A DNA stretch of 56,897 bases, taken from contig DAOSUS010000017.1 of the NCBI GenBank assembly GCA_035378955.1, positions 1 to 56,897 of the forward strand. The letters run 5' to 3'. Of this stretch, positions 46,001-55,600 are shown piece after piece. Position 1 is the stretch's first letter. Each line of letters begins with the position of its first letter. A program made the position numbers and the translations under genes. The notes beneath the pieces are model-generated. The model searched no databases. It saw nothing but the letters and a program-made list of their open reading frames with translations, and was not told the origin of the DNA. This DNA is from Candidatus Hydrogenedens sp. (GTDB lineage: Bacteria > Hydrogenedentota > Hydrogenedentia > Hydrogenedentales > Hydrogenedentaceae).

Positions 46001-47338
46001 TCATCTGTTAATTCGGCGTATATTTGAAATAGTCACCTTGGTCCCTTTTCCTTCTTGAGATTGGATAGAAAATTTCCACCCGTGCAACAAAACAATTTCA
46101 TTCACAATACTCAATCCAAGACCTGTCCCCCCTTTCCGTCTGGAGTAATATGGCTTTACAACATTCGGCAAATCCTCTACCGAAATACCGACACCTGTAT
46201 CTATAATATGAAGGGCAATGGAATTATCTGTTGGCTCAATACGAAGGATAATTTTATCCCCTGCGGAACACGCTTGCACCGCATTCAGAAGAAGATTTAA
46301 CAAAGCACGACGAAGATATTCGGGATCCGCTTCTATCGTTACATCCATTCCTTCCACCTCAATTTTAATCCCTTTATTTTTTATATCCGTATCTATCAGA
46401 TTTAATAACTGTTCAATGAGAGGTTGTAAGGGAATAGCCTTCCATTCAGGAGCATGTGGATGTGTTAGTTCTAAAAAGTTATTTATCTGACGAACAGAAC
46501 GGTCTGTCTCATCAATAATCTTACTGGCATATTTATACGCATCCGAAGTCGGCTCTACTTCTTCCTGTATTGCTTGAGCAAGTCCTCGCACAATACCTAA
46601 CGGATTTTTTGTCTCGTGTGCCAGGCCTGCCCCTATCTGGGCTAAATGTTCGTTATACTTTGCTTTTTCTCGGGCTAATTTAAGGTCATAAGCATACGAT
46701 TCCTTTCGTTGATACAAATCCAAAACGACAAATCCTAATATACCTATCCCGACACTTAACAGGGCAAATATCCCAAACCGAATAAGAGTTAAAACATTCA
46801 TTCCCTGCAACTCCTGAGTATCCAGACAAACTACCAGAGAAAAAGGACCTGTTCCCCATTGACTCCAGGGAATCATACTCTCATTGGCACATGTCGGGTC
46901 GGGACATACTGCCATTCCATATCGGTGTTGCCTCCCTTTCTGAAGTTCCTCCATAGAAATGGCTTGTGATAAAAAAACACATTCTTTATCCCAATAAATA
47001 CGATTTCTTTTTGCAATCTCATTTATATGTGATACGGAAGTTTCACCGGCACTGGCGATTATTTTACCTTCATGATTGAATAACGCTACATATAAAATAC
47101 CCGGGGTTAATGAGGCACTATTTATTATTTCAACAACCCGTTGGGCACGATAACAACCCATCCGCGTTTGAAGAGATAAAGAGGAGGAAAGGATTTTTAT
47201 TAGTGTTTGACCCCGCTCAATAAAAACCTGCTGATTATATTGTCGCTCCCGTAGAAAAGAAATTAAAAGAATAAAAATAATCACCCCAATAATAACTGCT
47301 GTAAAAATGAAAAGTAATTTTCTATTTTGCCAAATCAT
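46001..47338 (-). CDS. Sensor histidine kinase with Cys-bearing periplasmic domain (ZraS-like layout)
   Basis: This 445-aa kinase has TM1 at about 9-29, a periplasmic sensor (about 30-183) and TM2 at about 186-208. A HisKA domain with phosphorylated His 241 follows (GAGLAHETKNPLG). A HATPase has the N box NLLLNAVQACS, G1 DTGVGIS and G2 GGTGLGLS. The periplasmic part carries five Cys (62, 120, 145, 150, 171), including CPDPTC, which is unusual and fits metal or redox sensing. The response regulator gene follows 21 bp away. The layout recalls ZraS of the zinc-responsive ZraSR pair. Confidence 0.9.
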   Translation of the reverse strand: MIWQNRKLLFIFTAVIIGVIIFILLISFLRERQYNQQVFIERGQTLIKILSSSLSLQTRMGCYRAQRVVEIINSASLTPGILYVALFNHEGKIIASAGETSVSHINEIAKRNRIYWDKECVFLSQAISMEELQKGRQHRYGMAVCPDPTCANESMIPWSQWGTGPFSLVVCLDTQELQGMNVLTLIRFGIFALLSVGIGILGFVVLDLYQRKESYAYDLKLAREKAKYNEHLAQIGAGLAHETKNPLGIVRGLAQAIQEEVEPTSDAYKYASKIIDETDRSVRQINNFLELTHPHAPEWKAIPLQPLIEQLLNLIDTDIKNKGIKIEVEGMDVTIEADPEYLRRALLNLLLNAVQACSAGDKIILRIEPTDNSIALHIIDTGVGISVEDLPNVVKPYYSRRKGGTGLGLSIVNEIVLLHGWKFSIQSQEGKGTKVTISNIRRINR

Positions 47339-47381
47339 ATATTCGTCTTAAATATTCACTATTCCTATATTATAAAATGAA

Positions 47382-47410
47382 GGCTTGCTCTTTTCATTAA
47401 AGAGCAAGCC
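47382..47410 (-). terminator. Hairpin between Cys-rich gene and kinase gene
   Basis: A perfect 12-bp stem (GGCTTGCTCTTT and its complement) with a 5-nt loop lies 20 bp after the Cys-rich gene stop. On the minus strand it is followed by TTCATTTTATAATATAGG. It would strongly attenuate read-through into the kinase gene. Confidence 0.75.
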
Positions 47411-47429
47411 GACAAGTTTTCATCGTTCC

Positions 47430-47783
47430 TTACTTACTTGCAGGGCAACACCTTCTATTGCATCTTCCCCTACCATTACCACAGGGGGCATTAGGGTTTG
47501 GGCAATTATCACATCTGCCATCATTATTGGCATCTACAAAGTTGCCACAGCATTTCCCTGTCCCACTTTTGCAGGATGCCGTACATGGGCAATTATCACA
47601 TCTGCCATCATTATTGGCATCTTTGAAGTTGTCGCAAACACCATCGCCATTCTTATCCACATAGCAATTGGCTTTACAACAACCCCTCTGACCACCCTGT
47701 CCATTCCCTTGTGCCATAGCAAGACTACTCAGCACCAGGACGATTGCGAGTACGCTCAGCGTAAATACGAGTTTCTTTTTCAT
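47430..47783 (-). CDS. Exported 16-cysteine protein with DxNxDGxCDN repeats
   Basis: This 117-aa protein has a clear signal peptide (ending LAMA). The mature part of about 93 residues contains 16 Cys, in CC and CxxC pairs. Three DxNxDGxCDN segments (DKNGDGVCDN, and DANNDGRCDN twice) look like calcium-loop or thrombospondin-3/dockerin-like motifs with an added Cys. The gene contains a 37-bp exact direct repeat (47499-47535 and 47586-47622), so part arose by duplication. I know no family for it. It lies just upstream of the HK/RR genes, behind a hairpin, with AAGGAG before the ATG. It may bind metal or calcium and feed the sensor, but that is inference. Confidence 0.72.
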   Translation of the reverse strand: MKKKLVFTLSVLAIVLVLSSLAMAQGNGQGGQRGCCKANCYVDKNGDGVCDNFKDANNDGRCDNCPCTASCKSGTGKCCGNFVDANNDGRCDNCPNPNAPCGNGRGRCNRRCCPASK

Positions 47784-47880
47784 ATTTTTTTCTCCTTCTT
47801 GTTAAGGTTTGTTTAGTTTCTTACCATATATTAGCAATCCTCATGCCATTATACTATAAACGACTTACAGCAAATCTCTA

Positions 47881-47896
47881 TGCAAAACTTGCACCT
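47881..47896 (-). promoter_or_regulatory. Sigma-54-like -24/-12 promoter for the Cys-rich gene
   Basis: The minus strand reads AGGTGCAAGTTTTGCA. It keeps the GG at -24 and TTGCA at -12 with exact GG-N10-GC spacing, matching the TGGCACG-N4-TTGCA consensus at most strong positions. The -12 end is 98 bp upstream of the ATG at 47783. A sigma-70 TATAAT with a poor -35 (14-bp spacing) at 47848-47853 is the competing reading. Confidence 0.45.
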
Positions 47897-47923
47897 TTCA
47901 CAAAAAACTCTGCAATTTTTGCA
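47881..47923. repeat. Two TGCAA-N3-TTGCA palindromes at 30-bp spacing
   Basis: Perfect 5-3-5 inverted repeats occur at 47881-47893 and 47911-47923. Their centres are 30 bp apart, about three helical turns. They are candidate binding sites for a dimeric regulator, possibly the neighbouring NtrC-type protein, though sigma-54 activators more often bind further upstream. Confidence 0.6.
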
Positions 47924-48053
47924 CAGCATATAAAGATACGATGAACCGAAATACTCCCTGTGTAAAAAAATATATAAATCTGTTACCTATGTCATACAGG
48001 TCAACAAATTATCTTTTATGAATGTCCTTCTTTTCTCAATTGTTGTTCCTGAT

Positions 48054-48082
48054 TTGAACTAACGGAGCATTTCCTATATAAT
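48054..48082 (+). promoter_or_regulatory. Sigma-70 promoter of the Helicase_C_3-like gene
   Basis: TTGAAC (48054-48059), a 17-bp spacer and consensus TATAAT (48077-48082) form a strong-looking sigma-70 promoter. The predicted start is about 48089, about 45 nt before the gene. Confidence 0.75.
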
Positions 48083-48135
48083 GTTATGTTCAATTGGTGC
48101 AAGGTTAACTGTATTTTGAAAAGGTCCGCAAGTTG

Positions 48136-49980
48136 ATGCGTTATAGTTATAATCTATTGTCTGTCTTTGAAGGGATGGATCAAACATCATTTTATATGGC
48201 TCTTGAACTGTCTTTTAACATTCGGGGAGGACTTACAAGCCGCTATTTATCCGCAAAACTTGAAACCTCAGAAGAAACCATCAACTATATTTATAGTCTT
48301 TATCCGAAGCTCTTCTTTTTTGATTTAAATCGGATAAAAGTAGTTCCGGAAGCCCTGCCTGTTATTCGTAGAGTGCAGAATAATCTGAATAGCCTTGGGG
48401 ATGTGAATTCTATTTATAAATCATTACAAAATTATTCCAATTCGGAACGTAGGGAATTAGAAAAGAAATTAAAGATAAATCGGGTAATTGGATGGATGTC
48501 ATTAGCCAGCGAAATTATAGAAACCTTATACAAAACACCGGAATCGGTTCTGGAATATGTTGCGGGTTATTCTTTTTCTGACTTAGCAAAGGAAATTTTT
48601 GATTTCTTATGGCAAAGTAAAACAGGGATTGTTCCTATTCAACAGATACGGCAAAGGTTTGCGAACTATAACAACATAGAAATTGAAGAAGCATTAGAAG
48701 AATTACTCAACCAGTTTGTCCTCTTTGAACTTTTCCGTTTTAATGGACAAAGCAGATTAAATCGTTTTGTCAGCATCCTTTCCGAAATTCGACATCATAA
48801 AGAACAGAAAAAAGAAATCAAAGAGAGATTAAAACAAGCAATCACACCTGCCAATGTTAAAATAAGCCGTATTGAGAGTTGTGGTATCTCATTAGCAGAA
48901 CGGATATCGTCCCTTCTGGCGAAAGTTGCCGTATCTCCTTTACATTTAACCCCGTCCGGGCAAATTACTCGTTTGGACGAACAACGGATTTCTCGTGATG
49001 AACCTGAAAATGCTTATCCCCCTATCGAAACACTTGTTTGGCTGGCTGAAAAAGCAGGATTGCTGGCTCAGGTAGATAATACACTCCGAATTGTAAACCT
49101 TGAAGAATTAGTAAATATGTCTTTTACGGAAAGACTTAAAAAGATTTACAAAGCATTTATCAAAGATGACGAAAAACTTTCCTCATTATCCGCAACCCTT
49201 CTGGAATTGCAGACATTAAAGCCTTACACATGGTACTCTTTAAATGAATTTGGAAAACGAGTTTATGCTCGTTATTGCGAATTGTCCCATTATACATTAA
49301 AACAGACAAAGGACAATTTCTGGGAATATTCAACTTCGGGAGAATATTGCGAAGAAAAAGACTGCGCCGTTTTTATAGAGAACACACTCTTCTGGTTTGG
49401 CATTATTGAACTTGGCTCTGCAAAAAAAGAACGATTTTTCCGTATCAGCGAAATTGGGGAATTTCTCCTATTCTCATTAGAACCCACGAAAAAGTTAAAA
49501 GAAAAATACATCAAAAAACATGAATGGATAGTCCAGCCCAATTTTGAAATTATTGTTCCCACAGTTAATACCGACCCCCTACAACTAATCTGGATAGAAC
49601 TATTTGCTCAGAAGAAAAGCAATGGCGGTCCTGTTTCTATATATTCGATTACCAAAGAATCTTTCTTAAAAGGATTGCAAAGCGGTGCTGACCCTAATCA
49701 ATTCATTCAACACTTAATACAGAATGCCCGCAAACAGCAAATCCCGGACATAGTTATCTCAACAATAGAAGATTGGCTGCATACGGTTAAACGTGTAAAA
49801 GTTCGCCCTGTTATTTTAATAGAAGCCCCGGACTCCGTCCTGATTGCAGATTTATTACACCGCAAGAAACTTTCCGAAATACTACATCCGATTTCACCAA
49901 ATCAGACAGCCTATGCTCGTGGAATACTTTTATCCGAAATTAAGGCACTTCTCGAAAAAGAAGGATTTGTTGTGGAGTAA
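48136..49980 (+). CDS. Large protein with Helicase_C_3 (XPB/Ssl2-type) domain, no helicase motor
   Basis: This is about 614 aa. The C-terminal third contains HEWIVQPNFEIIVPTVNTDPLQL, the hallmark of the Helicase_C_3/XPB-Ssl2-like domain of actinobacterial and other proteins, and continues through FLKGLQSG and the WLHTVKRVKVRP tail. The rest is helical with winged-helix-like segments (about 10-75 and 150-200), as in transcription-coupled or chromosome-associated proteins. No Walker A or DEAD motif is visible, so it is not a helicase by itself. The start at ATG 48136 or in-frame TTG 48133 is not settled, as a weak AAAGG is 11 or 8 bp upstream. The function is unknown; possible DNA or RNA-polymerase binding is inference. 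Confidence 0.72.
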   Translation: MRYSYNLLSVFEGMDQTSFYMALELSFNIRGGLTSRYLSAKLETSEETINYIYSLYPKLFFFDLNRIKVVPEALPVIRRVQNNLNSLGDVNSIYKSLQNYSNSERRELEKKLKINRVIGWMSLASEIIETLYKTPESVLEYVAGYSFSDLAKEIFDFLWQSKTGIVPIQQIRQRFANYNNIEIEEALEELLNQFVLFELFRFNGQSRLNRFVSILSEIRHHKEQKKEIKERLKQAITPANVKISRIESCGISLAERISSLLAKVAVSPLHLTPSGQITRLDEQRISRDEPENAYPPIETLVWLAEKAGLLAQVDNTLRIVNLEELVNMSFTERLKKIYKAFIKDDEKLSSLSATLLELQTLKPYTWYSLNEFGKRVYARYCELSHYTLKQTKDNFWEYSTSGEYCEEKDCAVFIENTLFWFGIIELGSAKKERFFRISEIGEFLLFSLEPTKKLKEKYIKKHEWIVQPNFEIIVPTVNTDPLQLIWIELFAQKKSNGGPVSIYSITKESFLKGLQSGADPNQFIQHLIQNARKQQIPDIVISTIEDWLHTVKRVKVRPVILIEAPDSVLIADLLHRKKLSEILHPISPNQTAYARGILLSEIKALLEKEGFVVE

Positions 49981-50085
49981 AAAGAAAAGAATAAAATCAA
50001 TCCTCAACGACAGTATTGATAAACCCACGAGCCCACCGATACTTTTCAAAAGGTGGCATAGTCATTTTTGCCTGTGTGTCTTTTC

Positions 50086-52527
50086 TTAAATGCCGGGGCA
50101 ATAGCCATCTTCACCATCAAGGCATGCATGATATCCCCCGTAATTAAAAAATTGGATAAGTCGTAATAACTCACTTAAACCGATTGCCCAATCCTGCGGG
50201 TTATAATCGGAACTGTGGGGAATACAGCTTTTATCCCCATTAATCCCGGGGATATATCCATCTTCAGACATTTCATTCGGAAGTGCACAATGGTAGCCAT
50301 TGGAGTTGAAAAACTGGATTACACGAAGTAATTCGGATAAGTTTATTTGCCAATCACCATTCGGGTCTGCACTATGCGGAGGTTTTTCTCCTTCGCCTTC
50401 CCCTTCTATACCCTCAGAAGAACCTTCTACCGAACCTTCGGATATCCCTTCTCCCTCTACGAAACCTTCTAATATACCTTCCCCTTCAACACCCTCAGCA
50501 AAACCTTCTACCGAACCTTCGGATGTCCCTTCTCCCTCTACGAAACCTTCTAACATACCTTCCCCTTCAACACCCTCAGTAAAACCTTCTACCGAACCTT
50601 CGGATATCCCTTCTCCCTCCACAGAACCTTCTAATATACCTTCCCCTTCAACACCCTCAGCAAAACCTTCTTGTGTCCCTTCACTACAAGGTCCCGAAGA
50701 TATTACAAAATCAATGGAACTATTAGGTGGCACTTTCTCCCCTGCTAATGGGGATTGGCTAATCACTATACCTTTTCTTATAGAGGGATGACATTGCTCA
50801 GTAATATCACCCACAGTTAGACCTGCAGAAATAATTATGTTTTGTGCCATAGTCTGACTGTATTGCACGATGTTTGGAACTTTTATCAGACATGGACCGA
50901 TGGAAACTATAAAGTTCACCTCAGTCCCCGGCGGAACCTGAAGTCCTGCCTGTGGATATTGGTTTATTACCCTATTTGCAGAAATGGAATCATCACACTG
51001 TTCCGTCACGATACCTACTTCCAATCCAGCATTGGCTATCATATTTTCTGCATCTATACGAAATTGCCAGATTATATTCGGCACAAGAACGGGACAGGGA
51101 CCTGATGAGACCACAATATCAACCGTGCTACCCGGAGGCAGGCTTGTCCCTTCAATAGGATTTTGACTTATAACTCTTCCTGCTTCCACTTCATCATTAC
51201 ATTGCTCCGTTATGCTACCTAATAGTAATCCTACGGATGTCAATGCCGTTTCGACTTCTGCTGTGGTCATACCTATCACATGGGGAACAGTTATCGGGCA
51301 AGGTCCCGTAGATAATACAAGGGATACAGAACTTCCTATTTCCACTGTAGTGCCTGCGGGTGGGTCCTGGTTAACAACATAGCCTGATGGATATTCATCG
51401 TTACATGTTTCTGTAATATCTCCCACGGTTAACCATGCTTTTGTGATGGCAGCGGAAGCCTCACTTTGTTTAATTCCTACCACATGGGGTACCTGTGATT
51501 TGTCTGTAAAGATACACCGAACATAGCGATGTTTATCCATCGAAAAAGCACATCTCGGATAGGTCGCTGACATATCGCCAAAGTCGCCTTCCCAGCGAAG
51601 AAATTTCCAACCTTCTGTCGTTTCGATTCTTTCACAACGGATATATGTCCATTCAAGATAAGTATAGGAATACAAACCCGGTGTAAGTATGATAGGGTCT
51701 TCGAAGCCCTCCTGAAGAGAAACATTTCCATTCCCTATAATTTCTAATGTTAAATCGTAATACGGTTTTGGGATAAATACCGCAGTAATATCTCGGTCCT
51801 GGTCCATCAGCAATTGGAGCAGTATATAACTATTGGGGTCGTTCTCCCCATAATCTCCTTCCCAGTGTTCAAATCGCCATAATGGGTTGGTTTGATATGT
51901 AACTATATTTACATAAACATCGCTGGAATAACGATGTGGGTTTCCAAAAGGACCCGGAGTAGTTCCCCCTTCACCTACGATATTAACATTTAATATATGT
52001 CCCATGCTGGTAAATCGGGCATCAATACTTTTATCACTGTCCATTACTATCTGTATAAACTCACTTGAACCTACTGCATCGCCTGACCAACCCCCAAAAT
52101 AAACACCTGGGGTGGTTGCCACACTAATATCTACGGTTTGTCCCGAAGGATATTCATGAACACCCGGCCCAGGAAAAGTCGTGCCTGTCGCATCTCCACT
52201 ATGCGTTATTGTTAATCGAAATGTTGTTTTCGGAGAAACATTGTTGACTGTTTTCGTTTTGTTCACATCAACTTGAGCATAAAGATTTGCTCCTAAAAAA
52301 CTTTTTTCCCAATTGCTGAACGACAGGCCTATGTTTGGAATATCATTAGCAAAAGTAGTTGTATTCAAATTAGAACGATACATCTTTAAATCCGAGGAAA
52401 AAGATATTCGGTCTCTAACATTTGTGTCAAATTTATAAAAAGTCCTTTCCTCTGCAAATAATATGGGTGTCATAAAAAGAGACAGCAGAAGTATAATCAA
52501 ACACCCCGTATAATTTTTATTCCACAT
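50086..52527 (-). CDS. Surface protein: InlB-like repeats, four PASTA domains, EG-repeat linker and duplicated dockerin-like end
   Basis: This 813-aa exported protein has a signal peptide (about 1-25). Three divergent InlB B-like repeats (about 101-175, 178-255, 256-345) share GW/WEGDxG patterns such as FGGWSGD and RWEGDFGD. Four PASTA domains start VPHVVG (346), VPHVIG (414), VPNIIW (482) and VPNIVQ (550), each closing with a GPC. A Glu/Gly-rich linker (about 616-714) has a 27-residue period. The C-terminus has two copies of GxxINLSELLRVIQFFN-type segments (about 727-745 and 779-797), each followed by GYHC/A. The ending resembles dockerin-like or sorting tags seen on exported proteins of Hydrogenedentes and relatives. 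PASTA domains may bind peptidoglycan. It is divergent from the 1131-aa hydrolase gene. Confidence 0.82.
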   Translation of the reverse strand: MWNKNYTGCLIILLLSLFMTPILFAEERTFYKFDTNVRDRISFSSDLKMYRSNLNTTTFANDIPNIGLSFSNWEKSFLGANLYAQVDVNKTKTVNNVSPKTTFRLTITHSGDATGTTFPGPGVHEYPSGQTVDISVATTPGVYFGGWSGDAVGSSEFIQIVMDSDKSIDARFTSMGHILNVNIVGEGGTTPGPFGNPHRYSSDVYVNIVTYQTNPLWRFEHWEGDYGENDPNSYILLQLLMDQDRDITAVFIPKPYYDLTLEIIGNGNVSLQEGFEDPIILTPGLYSYTYLEWTYIRCERIETTEGWKFLRWEGDFGDMSATYPRCAFSMDKHRYVRCIFTDKSQVPHVVGIKQSEASAAITKAWLTVGDITETCNDEYPSGYVVNQDPPAGTTVEIGSSVSLVLSTGPCPITVPHVIGMTTAEVETALTSVGLLLGSITEQCNDEVEAGRVISQNPIEGTSLPPGSTVDIVVSSGPCPVLVPNIIWQFRIDAENMIANAGLEVGIVTEQCDDSISANRVINQYPQAGLQVPPGTEVNFIVSIGPCLIKVPNIVQYSQTMAQNIIISAGLTVGDITEQCHPSIRKGIVISQSPLAGEKVPPNSSIDFVISSGPCSEGTQEGFAEGVEGEGILEGSVEGEGISEGSVEGFTEGVEGEGMLEGFVEGEGTSEGSVEGFAEGVEGEGILEGFVEGEGISEGSVEGSSEGIEGEGEGEKPPHSADPNGDWQINLSELLRVIQFFNSNGYHCALPNEMSEDGYIPGINGDKSCIPHSSDYNPQDWAIGLSELLRLIQFFNYGGYHACLDGEDGYCPGI
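50416..50658 (-). repeat. 81-bp in-frame tandem repeat encoding the EG linker
   Basis: Three consecutive 81-bp units (27 codons) encode EGVEGEGxLEGxVEGEGxSEGSVEG-type blocks, differing at a few codons, with partial copies on both sides. The period is a multiple of three, so linker length can vary without loss of the C-terminal tag. Confidence 0.9.
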
Positions 52528-52640
52528 GTTTTAATATCCTGTGTTATTTTTCTTGTTTTATCAATTAAAAAATTTACATGGTAAAGCCTAACATAATTAT
52601 ACTATCCTTTTGTATAAATTCATTAAAAAAGGTTATATTT

Positions 52641-55600
52641 ATGAAGTATTTATTATTAAGATTGTCTTTGATAATTCCTTCTCTTCTCCTATTATCGGGA
52701 AAGGCTTTATGTATAGAGCATACCCCAAAAGCCATTATCTTATATACGGAGGCTAACTCCGAATGGGTTTCTGTAGGGAATAAGGTCTCCGCTGTTTTGA
52801 GTAATGGGTTATACCCAACAAAGGATATGCCCATAGAGGAATTTCTTTCTAATCAGGATATTTTAAATAATACAGATTTACTGGTTATTGTTCCCGGTTT
52901 CTCTTTACCTTCTTTGACAGCACCTTCTATCATGGAATTTATCAAACGAGGTGGGGATTTAATTGCCTTCGGTGTGCCTCTCTGGAACAATAACTATATC
53001 TGGGACGGCAATCGTTGTATAAAACCTATGCAATTTGTTCAGGAACATTTTTCCTCATTAGTCCCCAATTCATCTTTTATCACGGAAGAGAATATAAAAG
53101 ACTGGCAAAGAGAGAGCAACCATCGGCAAGCACCTGTAATTTTCGAGTATCAGTCTTTGAAAGATATTGTTCCGAACCAAACATTACACGGTTTTCATGT
53201 TTCTACCATAGATATGAAAGGCTGGGATATCTTTGCAACCCCAGCTCTGGAAAATCCGTTTCCAAATAATTATCAGGTTACGGTTTTCTTTGCTAAAGGG
53301 AGTAAGGCAACGGATTATCTAACTATCGAATGGCGTGAGAAAGACGGTTCGAGATGGATTACCTCTGTGCCTTTAAGTACGGATTGGCAGTTTTATGCAT
53401 TGACGCCGGACAGGTTTAAGTTATGGGAGTTTCCTTCGCGGGCTGGCACCTCATTTAACCCTCAAAATGCTGTTAAGGTTTGTATCGGCTTGACAATGAG
53501 CCATTCGCCTATTGCTGGCGGAAGGCATGAATTTTGGGTTGCAGGTTTAGGAACAGCACCAATAACACCCCAACATCAAATACTCCTACAAACGACAGAC
53601 CTACCTAAATTAGAACTGTTTTATCCAGAATATAAATTTTATACTTCAAACGATGTTCGTTCCATTTCAACAGATACAGAGTTAGCATTAAAAGAATTGG
53701 CAATGTCTGTCCCTAAACAGTTTTTATTAATTCACCCTCGACCTCGTGGAGGAGGATTTGATAAGCATCGCTCATGGCGATGGATACCGTTAATACATGC
53801 ATGGGGAAAGAAAAAGGATTATCGGGGAACTATCTCTGCGATGATGATATATAATGATGAGCCTTATAAAAATTCTGTTCAAACTTGCTTCGCTATTCAA
53901 GAGCCAGAATGGTATCTGGATAAACAATTTATAGATTACTTTTCTGAATGGGCAAAGAAATTACGAGGGGGCACTTTCCTTATTGATGGGGGTTGTGCCT
54001 ATTACACGGTTTTTCCAGAACAGGCGTTACCCATGGGGGCTACTATTTATTCAACATCTGAAACGGATTATTCAAATGCGAGTATTCAGTTATTATTACG
54101 AAACCACAAAGGGAAATTGCTATGGAAAAATGAAACGCCTATCCAACTGAACAAACAACAAATATCTCGCATTGCAGAGAATATCCCTTATCCACAAACA
54201 GCGGGGAACAATATTCGTGTGGAATGTTATCTTATAGTGAATGGAGAAAAGAGCGATTATGTATATCATGAGTTAAATTGCTGGAAACCACGAACGAAAA
54301 AAGAGTTTATTAAAATCAAAAATGGCGATTTCATCTATCGTGGAAAACGGTGGTGTCCCCATGGTGTAAATTACATGCCTTCATCAGGGATAGGTGTGGA
54401 ATGGTGGCGTTATTTCGAATATTGGATGGGAGCAGAGGCGTATGACCCATGGATTATTCAACGCGATTTGCAGCGAATTGCAGGAATGGGAATGAATTCC
54501 ATCAGTGTATTTCAATACCACGATGTAATGAAAGACCAGAACCTCCTCGATTTATTATATCGAGCAGACCAGTTAGGTCTGAAGGTCAATCTATCTTTAC
54601 GACCTGGCACTCCATTTGATTTTGAGTGGGATAAAATAAAGGAAATGATTAATTATTACCGTTTATCGGAGCATGATGAAGTGTTTACCTACGATTTAGC
54701 ATGGGAACCTATGTTCCCGGGACATGAAGGCAGAAAACGATGGGATAAACAATGGTCAACGTGGGTTGTTGAGAGGTATGGCTCTATTGAAAATGCAGAA
54801 AAGGATTGGAAATATCCCATCCCCCGAGATGAAAATGGAAATATTACAAATCCTAAAGACGAGATGTTGACAAAAGATGGTGAATGGCGTGTTATGGTGT
54901 GTGCTTACCGCCGTTTTCTGGATACCCTGCTATACGAATATTACAATCGAGCGAGAACTTTAATCCATTCTGTTGATACAAATCATGCTGTAAGTTTCCG
55001 CATGACAGAAGGGTCAAATCCTACCAACAATGGGGCAAATCCACTTCCGTATGATTGGTATTACTTATCGCACGCCGTGGATATATTAGAACCCGAAGCC
55101 TACGGCAGAATTGGAAACTGGGAAATGGTAAAACCCGGCTGGTTTCAGGTAAAATACGGCTCGTTTTGCAATCCCGATATCCCCTTATTCTGGGCAGAGA
55201 TAGGGTATAGCGTCTATCGGAATAATGAAGAGCAAACTCATCGTGCATTAAAATTTCAAGCAGATTATTTCAGAGATTTTTATCAAATGCTATACAGAAG
55301 CAACTCCGACGGTGTTTACTTCTGGTGGTATCCCGGCGGGTATCGTGTAAACGAGAAAAGTGATTTTGGAATTATCAACCCGGATGGAACTTATCGACCT
55401 GCCACCGCGGTTATAAAAGAACATGCAAAAATTTTCCATAAACAAAAATCTCAGCCTTATGATTGTGAAATAAAAATTGACCGTGATAAAACCTCTATGG
55501 GTGTCGCGGGCATTTATAACGATGTAAAAGAAACATTCTGGCAATTAATACATGAAGGGAAAAATCCCAAATTAGTTAGTGAAGGGACAGAAACAAATTC

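Larger units (their letters stand above)
47784..48132. other. Divergent regulatory gap upstream of the Cys-rich gene
   Basis: This 349-bp gap holds no gene I can support. It carries two TGCAA-N3-TTGCA palindromes (47881-47893, 47911-47923), a sigma-54-like site that overlaps the first, an alternative TATAAT on the minus strand at 47848-47853, and a good sigma-70 promoter for the plus-strand gene at 48054-48082. Confidence 0.7.

Noticed and set aside
50300..50791. Plus-strand 163-codon open frame rich in Pro/Ser/Thr opposite the EG linker
   Set aside because: It is the complement of the 81-bp in-frame repeat of the surface-protein gene; repeats keep several frames open. No start site or domain supports it.
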